A DNA stretch of 64,000 nucleotides. Origin: Clostridia bacterium (GTDB taxonomy: Bacteria > Bacillota > Clostridia > Christensenellales > Aristaeellaceae). The notes below the pieces were generated by a model. The model ran no database searches, was not told where the DNA came from, and saw nothing but the letters and a program-made list of their open reading frames with translations. A program made the position numbers and the translations under genes. Shown one piece after another: positions 59,158 through 64,000 of this stretch; position 1 is the stretch's first letter, and every line of letters starts with the position of its first letter. The stretch covers positions 62,001 to 126,000 of the forward strand of contig JAFPWH010000020.1 in assembly GCA_017395065.1 (NCBI GenBank), read 5' to 3'.

Positions 59158-61272
59158 ATGGCGGAAAAAAGCGCGTCCGGCGCGGTACAAACGATGAAAT
59201 TCGGTAAGGGAACGTTTCCCGCGCCGATCGGGAACCACCTTCGCATGGGCGATACAAGCCCCTCGGGCGAGCGCCTTTACGCAAACAGCCTGTATTTCAC
59301 GCGGAACGGAAAGCCGTTTATCGGCGTGATGGGCGAATACCACTTTTCGCGGGACAGGAAGGAAAACTGGTACGAGGAGCTGTGCAAAATGAAGGCCGGC
59401 GGCATAAGCGTCGTCTCGACCTATCTGTTCTGGATCTGCCATGAGGAGGCCGAGGGCGAATTCGACTTTTCCGGCGATCTGGACGTGCGCTCTTTCGTGC
59501 TGGCGGCGCAGAAGGCGGGCCTTCGGGTCTGGGTGCGCATCGGCCCCTGGGCGCACGGCGAGTGCCGCAACGGCGGCTTTCCCGACTGGCTTCTGGAAAA
59601 GAAGATCCCGCTCAGGTGCGACGACGCACGCTACCTCGCATACGCGCGCAGATGGTACGAAAAGATCTACGAGCAGCTCAGGGGCCTTTTCTTCCGCGAG
59701 GGCGGGAACATCGTCGGCATACAGTTCGACAACGAGCTGGTAAACGACGCGGTGCACCTTATGACGCTCAAGCGCATGGCGCTCGACATCGGCTTTCGCG
59801 CGCCGTACTACAGCGTGACCGGCTGGAACAGCGCATACGGCGCGAAGATCCCCGTGGACGAGGTGCTGCCCGTCTTCGGCGGCTACATGAGCGCGCCCTG
59901 GGCCAAGGGGACGGAGGAATTGCCACTGAGCCACCACTACGTCTTCGACCCGAACCGAAACGACAGCGGCGTGGGCGTGGACGTGCTGAAGCACCTGCCG
60001 CCGGACGGCTGGCTTCTGCCCTACGAAAGGTACCCCTTCGTGACCTGCGAGCTGGGCGCGGGACTGCATTCCACCCATCACCGGCGCTTTATCGTAACGC
60101 CCATGGACGCCTACGCGCTCAGCCTCGTAAAGCTGGGCAGCGGCAACAACCTGATCGGCTACTACATGTATCACGGCGGGGAAAATAAGATCGGAAAGTA
60201 TTCCACCCTCAACGAGACGCGCGCAAGCGGCTACCCCAACGATTACCCGATCCTGAACTACGATTACCAGACCGCGCTCAGTCAGTACGGCCAAAGCAAC
60301 GGGCAGTACGGCCTTCTCAACATGCTGCACCTGTTCGCGCAGGATTTCGGCGACCGCCTTGCCCCCATGCGGTACGTGCCTTCCGAAGAGGCGGGAGACG
60401 AAAACGATCTGAAGTCCCTGAGATACTGCCTGCGCACGGACGGCGAAAGCGGCTTCGTGTTCGTGAACCATCACCAGCGCCGCGCAAAGCTCGAAGACGT
60501 AAAGGGCGTTTGCTTCGTGACGCCCGAAGGCGTGCGCTTTCCCAAGATCGACGTGTGCGGCGAAAACTGCTTCTTCCTGTCATACCGCTTCGATCTGGGC
60601 GGGAACCTGCTCCTGTCCGCGACCGCGCAGCCCCTTTGCCGGGACGGCGACACGTTCTTCTTTGCCCAGATCGAGGGCATTCCTCCCCGCTACGTCTTTG
60701 AAGACGCAGAGCTCTTCGCGCAGGCGGGCAGGGAAAACAGCCTGCGATACAAAAACATACGCATCGTGACCCTGAAAAGCGAAGAGGCCGTCCATCTGCG
60801 AAGGCTGGGAAAAAGCCTGTACCTCGGCGACGGCTGCGACGTATACGAATCGGGCGGCGAGATCAGGTGCATCCGGCCGGGCTCGTTCCGGTACTGGATC
60901 TGGGACGGCGAGGGCTTTTCGCCGCGGAAAAAGAATATCCCGTTCGAAAACGCCCGCCTGACGGCGGAGGACTGCGCGCCGTGCTTCGAGCCTAAGTACA
61001 TTCGGGAGCTCACGCTGGGCGCCGACGTGCCCGTTCACTGGAAAAGGCTGCGCGTCAGCGGCGATCGGGGCTTCGTGAGCATAGACCTGCCCTGCGACGC
61101 CGCGCAGATCTACGCGGACGGGCAGCTCGTCGCCGACGAATATTACGTGGGCCTTCCCTGGACGCTGCCCGCCCGCCTGCTGTACGGCCGGGAGTGCTTT
61201 TTGATCTATACGGACATGCGGGAAGACGTCTCCTACGACGAGCGCGGCCCGTTTCGCTTTGCCGGAGATTGA
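59158..61272 (+). CDS. GH35 beta-galactosidase-like enzyme
   Basis: 704 residues. The barrel opens SLYFTRNGKPFIGVMGEYHFSR and WYEELCKMKAGGISVVSTYLFW; the acid/base block is IVGIQFDNEL (usual form IQxENEYG, here with Asp in place of the first Glu but the catalytic Asn-Glu kept, near residue 200), and the nucleophile Glu is in FVTCELGAGLHSTHHRR near residue 300. Two C-terminal sandwich domains follow (about 440-700). No signal peptide is seen. It would remove terminal galactose from imported side chains. GGAGG lies 8 nt before the ATG. Confidence 0.88.
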   Translation: MAEKSASGAVQTMKFGKGTFPAPIGNHLRMGDTSPSGERLYANSLYFTRNGKPFIGVMGEYHFSRDRKENWYEELCKMKAGGISVVSTYLFWICHEEAEGEFDFSGDLDVRSFVLAAQKAGLRVWVRIGPWAHGECRNGGFPDWLLEKKIPLRCDDARYLAYARRWYEKIYEQLRGLFFREGGNIVGIQFDNELVNDAVHLMTLKRMALDIGFRAPYYSVTGWNSAYGAKIPVDEVLPVFGGYMSAPWAKGTEELPLSHHYVFDPNRNDSGVGVDVLKHLPPDGWLLPYERYPFVTCELGAGLHSTHHRRFIVTPMDAYALSLVKLGSGNNLIGYYMYHGGENKIGKYSTLNETRASGYPNDYPILNYDYQTALSQYGQSNGQYGLLNMLHLFAQDFGDRLAPMRYVPSEEAGDENDLKSLRYCLRTDGESGFVFVNHHQRRAKLEDVKGVCFVTPEGVRFPKIDVCGENCFFLSYRFDLGGNLLLSATAQPLCRDGDTFFFAQIEGIPPRYVFEDAELFAQAGRENSLRYKNIRIVTLKSEEAVHLRRLGKSLYLGDGCDVYESGGEIRCIRPGSFRYWIWDGEGFSPRKKNIPFENARLTAEDCAPCFEPKYIRELTLGADVPVHWKRLRVSGDRGFVSIDLPCDAAQIYADGQLVADEYYVGLPWTLPARLLYGRECFLIYTDMREDVSYDERGPFRFAGD

Positions 61273-61297
61273 CGTTTCGCCCTTTTGGGTATATAAT
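61269..61297 (+). promoter_or_regulatory. Promoter of the DUF308 gene
   Basis: TTGACG, 17 nt, TATAAT; the -35 box overlaps the GH35 stop codon. Confidence 0.65.
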
Positions 61298-61346
61298 ACA
61301 GAGCGAATAAACCGTCCGCGCGGCGGACGAAGCGGAGGACAGACAA

Positions 61347-61904
61347 ATGCTGAACAGAATCAAACAGTATCTCAGAAGCTACATCGTCGAGGGCGTTTTG
61401 ATGATCGTCCTGGGCGTGCTCATGCTGATTTATTCCGGCAGCGTGATAGACGCGCTGTGCAGGATCGTGGGCATTTTGCTGATCGTTTTCGGCGGCCTGC
61501 AGGCGGTCTCGTTTTTCATGGACAAGGACAAGGCGAAGCTTCCGCAGACGCTGCTGACGGGGCTTTTGCTGCTGGGCCTTGGCATCGCCCTGGCCAGCGC
61601 GCCCAAGACGTTCGCAAATATACTGTTCGTGATCGTGGGAGTGCTTCTGCTCTACGGAAGCGTGCTGATGCTCGCAAACGCCTACAATCTGCGAAAGAGC
61701 AAGGGCCCCCTGTTCCTGCTTTCGCTGATCCTCGGGCTGATCACGCTGGCGCTGGGCGTCGTGATCCTGTTCAACCCCGACGGCTTCAAGAGCTTCATCG
61801 TGACGCTGCAGGGCATCGCGCTGATCGTCGAAGGCATCAGCATGATCGCAGTGCTTTCGAGGCTGAAAAAAGACGTGAGCACGGCGGGAAGCAAGGAAAA
61901 GTAG
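61347..61904 (+). CDS. DUF308 (HdeD-like) membrane protein
   Basis: 185 residues with six membrane helices in pairs (YIVEGVLMIVLGVLMLIYSG, VGILLIVFGGLQAVSFFM, LPQTLLTGLLLLGLGIALAS, NILFVIVGVLLLYGSVLMLA, GPLFLLSLILGLITLALGVV, TLQGIALIVEGISMI). This is the DUF308 pattern of HdeD-like proteins linked to acid and envelope stress in some bacteria. GGAGG lies about 12 nt before the ATG. It is cotranscribed or closely follows GH35, with its own promoter. Confidence 0.85.
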   Translation: MLNRIKQYLRSYIVEGVLMIVLGVLMLIYSGSVIDALCRIVGILLIVFGGLQAVSFFMDKDKAKLPQTLLTGLLLLGLGIALASAPKTFANILFVIVGVLLLYGSVLMLANAYNLRKSKGPLFLLSLILGLITLALGVVILFNPDGFKSFIVTLQGIALIVEGISMIAVLSRLKKDVSTAGSKEK

Positions 61905-61979
61905 AGGGGAATGCGCGACCCCGCAGGGCGCACGGATATGATGTGTAACCCGGCATGACGCACAAGTTCACGTCATCTC

Positions 61980-62335
61980 CGTAGCGGCGGCAATCTGCCG
62001 CCATGAGCGTTGTGTTTACGAACACACACAGCGCATAACGCACGAATACGCGCCACCTCCGTAGCGGCGGCGTCCACGCCGCCATGGGAATTGCGTATAC
62101 GAACCGGCACAGCGTAAAGCGCAATTTTCCGCGCATTCGCTTCGCCCCATGGCGGCAGATTGCCGCCGCTACGAACATTCGCGATATTTGCACATAACCC
62201 CGAATGACGCACGAATCCGCCTCGCCCTATGGCGGCAGATTGCCGCCGCTACGAACATACGCGATATTTGCACACAAACCCGCATGACGCACGTATCCGC
62301 TTCGCCCCATGGCGGCGTAGACGCCGCCGCTACGG
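61980..62335. repeat. Palindromic GC-rich repeat block B
   Basis: Five units of the same family as block A: two direct (GTAGCGGCGGCAATCTGCCG at about 61981 and a form with CGTCCACG at about 62061) and three inverted (cores near 62150, 62231 and 62311), joined by 60-80 nt spacers with GCGCATAACGCACGAATACG-like pieces. The two orientation groups face each other. The whole 61905-62420 space has no gene; ORFs through it are rejected as repeat-derived. Confidence 0.85.
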
Positions 62336-62423
62336 ACAAGCGCGATTCTTCGCGCCATACCGTTTATCGCACGCATTCGCGCCGCCGCTGCGGACGTAAA
62401 ACGATCCCTTACGATAAACAAAA

Positions 62424-62456
62424 CCCCGGTGTGCTTCCATTGCCCACCGGGGTTTC
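62424..62456 (-). terminator. Terminator of the zinc-ribbon gene
   Basis: CCCCGGTG/CACCGGGG stem on the minus strand followed by TTTTGTTT, just past the stop at 62474. Confidence 0.8.
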
Positions 62457-62473
62457 TGTTTCGTTTTCGCTTT

Positions 62474-63550
62474 TTACCAGTCGCTGCCCCAATCTGTGTC
62501 GCTGCTGTCCCAGCTGTCCCAGTCCCAGTCGCTGTCCCAGTCGTCGTCCCGGCCGGAGCCGTAGGAGCTGCTCGAACGCGCGGGATGGTCGCTTTCCCAG
62601 ATGTACGAATCGCGCACGCTGAACGCGCCGTAATCGGGATCGTAGGAATAGCCGAGGTAATAGTCGTCCTCGATCGAACCGTAATAGTGATACCAGGAGC
62701 CGTCGTAGACGTACCAGGTGGAATCGCTGCGGTAATAGAGCTTGCCGCCCTTTCTGTAGTAGCCCTTGCCCATGCGGCTGATCCACACGCAAAAGGCGAT
62801 GAACAGGGCAAGCAGTCCCAGCGCGACCAGCCGTTTTATGCGCTTTGAGCGCCGAAGGGCCAGCGCGGACTGCCTGCGGCTTTCGATCTGCCCGGGCGTC
62901 AGCGCGATGGCGTCGCCGCGGTCGGGATAGATGCCGCGCATATGGCATTCGCTGAGAAGCTTTTGAAACAGCTCGTTCACCGCGTAGGCCTCGTCCGGCC
63001 CGTGGTAGCGCACGGCGCGCTGGCCCGTGTCCTTGTTTTTGTAGACGATGAAGGTGTTGCCCTCCCGGTAGATGCCGAAAGCCTTCGGCCCGCGGTAATC
63101 CTGACCGATGAAGAAGCGCATTTTGTCCAGCTTCATGCCCTTTTGCGCGCAGTAGATCTGGAGCTCTGCGATGGTCTTCGGATGCGTGATGCACTTGCCC
63201 TCCTCGAAGCGGGACAGGGAGACCTTTTCGCCCTGCAGGGCCTGGGACGTAGCCTTGGGGCGCATTTCGTCAGCCCTGACGGGCGAATACGTGAGCCTTG
63301 CCCCGCACACGGGGCAGCTGCTCTTGGACGTGAATTTGAGCCCGCACACAGGGCAGGTACGCTGCGGGACCGACGAAGCTGTCGGGACAGGCGCAGGGGA
63401 AGCTTCCTGCGCGGCGATCTGCCCGCCCGCGAGGGCCTCTGTCAGAAGCTTCGTCACGTCCTCCGGCAGGAAGCGGCCGCAAATGGGGCAGCTTTCCGTC
63501 TTTTGATTGAGCGCGCCCGCGCAGTACGGGCAGCGGATCGGCTTTTGCAT
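62474..63550 (-). CDS. Zinc-ribbon membrane protein with Asp/Trp/Ser-rich tail
   Basis: 358 residues. Three zinc-ribbon-like C-x2-C pairs (CPYC...CPIC near 7-24 and CPVC...CPVC near 66-82) begin the protein. A helical region (about 100-225) contains ISSRFEEGKC-like and KMRFFIGQDYRGPKAFGIYREGNTFIVYK, one membrane helix lies near 245-262 (LVALGLLALFIAFCVWI), then a Tyr/Gly-rich stretch and an unusual end built of Asp, Trp and Ser (about 320-358). Such Asp-Trp tails recur in uncharacterised Clostridia proteins and may bind metal or other proteins. No enzyme motif is seen. Confidence 0.7.
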   Translation of the reverse strand: MQKPIRCPYCAGALNQKTESCPICGRFLPEDVTKLLTEALAGGQIAAQEASPAPVPTASSVPQRTCPVCGLKFTSKSSCPVCGARLTYSPVRADEMRPKATSQALQGEKVSLSRFEEGKCITHPKTIAELQIYCAQKGMKLDKMRFFIGQDYRGPKAFGIYREGNTFIVYKNKDTGQRAVRYHGPDEAYAVNELFQKLLSECHMRGIYPDRGDAIALTPGQIESRRQSALALRRSKRIKRLVALGLLALFIAFCVWISRMGKGYYRKGGKLYYRSDSTWYVYDGSWYHYYGSIEDDYYLGYSYDPDYGAFSVRDSYIWESDHPARSSSSYGSGRDDDWDSDWDWDSWDSSDTDWGSDW

Positions 63551-63576
63551 ACATCGCTCCGAAACTGTTTTTGTTC

Positions 63577-63605
63577 ATTATAACACTTTTTTTCGTTCGT
63601 TTCAA
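63577..63605 (-). promoter_or_regulatory. Promoter of the zinc-ribbon gene
   Basis: Minus strand TTGAAA, 17 nt, TATAAT. Confidence 0.7.
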
Positions 63606-63657
63606 CACTTCCGTGCACACAAAATCAAAAACGCGCGAAATCCCCGGCCCGGCGCAC

Positions 63658-63686
63658 TGTACTTTTGGCCGTAAACGTGTTATAAT
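63658..63686 (+). promoter_or_regulatory. Promoter of the GH78 gene
   Basis: TGTACT, 17 nt, TATAAT on the plus strand; the -35 box is weak. Confidence 0.5.
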
Positions 63687-63721
63687 CCCCGAAGGGACAT
63701 AAAAATAAAGGGGACGGGCAT

Positions 63722-64000
63722 ATGAGAATATACGACTGCAAAACCAATCACCTGCGCGAACCGCTGGGCTTTATGATGAAAACGCCCGTGTTCAGCTGGA
63801 AGATCGACGGCGCCGAAGGCAAATACGTCTCGAAGAGCCGCGTGCGCGTGTACGAGGAGGAAAAGCCGATCTTCGACAGCGGCTTTCGGGAGGACATCGA
63901 CCGCCTCGCCTTCGAAGCGGACATAGCGCTCAAACCCCGCACCGCCTATCACTGGACGGTCGAAACCGTATCGGACGCGGGCGAAACCGCCGTCTCGGAC
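63722..64000 (+). CDS. GH78 alpha-L-rhamnosidase, N-terminal part (cut by window edge)
   Basis: The first 93 residues visible match the start of GH78 rhamnosidases: LREPLGFMMKTPVFSWKIDG, then SRVRVYEEEKPIFDSGFRED and ALKPRTAYHWTVETVSDAG, the N-terminal beta-sandwich before the (alpha/alpha)6 barrel. The catalytic part lies beyond the window. GGGGACGGGCAT precedes the ATG. It would release rhamnose from rhamnogalacturonan fragments, fitting the pectin theme. Confidence 0.8.
   Translation, partial: MRIYDCKTNHLREPLGFMMKTPVFSWKIDGAEGKYVSKSRVRVYEEEKPIFDSGFREDIDRLAFEADIALKPRTAYHWTVETVSDAGETAVSD

Overview
The window looks like a chromosomal segment of a GC-rich, probably uncultured member of the Clostridia (Bacillota) living on plant cell-wall glycans in a gut- or rumen-like habitat. 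The reasons are a Gram-positive type PolC replicase, strong GGAGG ribosome sites, frequent GTG and TTG starts coupled by 4-base overlaps, LplB/LplC-type sugar permeases, BspA-like leucine-rich-repeat and WG-repeat surface proteins, and many glycoside hydrolases. The genus cannot be told from the sequence alone.

Layout. 1-6 kb: an IS3 remnant, then a minus-strand set (acyltransferase, HpcH-type aldolase, esterase), an AT-rich two-gene island and a Gfo/Idh/MocA oxidoreductase. 6-10 kb: a secreted thioredoxin-like protein, a block of GC-rich palindromic repeats, a CBM9-like protein and tRNA-Pro. 10-12.6 kb: an AT-rich cassette of three envelope-type genes in which two genes are each preceded by a copy of the same roughly 150-nt structured-RNA candidate. 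12.8-32.4 kb: a large sugar locus. A LacI regulator heads an eleven-gene minus-strand operon (GH29, GH43, split transketolase, FGGY kinase, sugar isomerase, DUF4038 hydrolase, GH31, UROD-like protein, alpha-glucuronidase-like hydrolase), divergent from an ABC importer (two permeases and a binding protein). The order suggests import and debranching of a plant oligosaccharide, with isomerase, kinase and transketolase steps, possibly for D-apiose or another pentose.

32.5-43.9 kb: housekeeping genes on the minus strand, frr - small PASTA-like ORF - uppS - dxr - rseP - PHP phosphatase - ispG - polC - WG-repeat gene. They join lipid-carrier and isoprenoid synthesis, membrane proteolysis and replication; cdsA is missing from its usual place. 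44-50.6 kb: a truncated CapD-like gene, a decayed COG1373-type ATPase, ThuA-like, YdcF-like and GH28 genes, a zincin apparently made from a leaderless mRNA, and a GH43 gene. 50.6-52.6 kb: an array of perfect short-loop hairpins, a small AT-rich ORF, and a hicA-hicB toxin-antitoxin pair. A very short predicted RNA gene, with a consensus promoter and a terminator, lies directly upstream of hicA and is complementary to the hicA ribosome-binding site. 52.6-64 kb: tRNA-Arg, a leucine-rich-repeat protein, a lipoprotein, an XRE/TPR regulator, a TetR-CPBP pair, a DUF3592-type membrane protein, GH35, a DUF308 protein, a second block of the palindromic repeat family, a zinc-ribbon protein with an Asp/Trp-rich tail, and the start of a GH78 rhamnosidase cut by the window edge.

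Most notable: the putative RNA repressor of hicA (52124-52177), the duplicated structured RNA (10239-10392 and 11300-11446), the hairpin array (50628-50990), and the dispersed palindromic repeat family (8058-8355 and 61980-62335).
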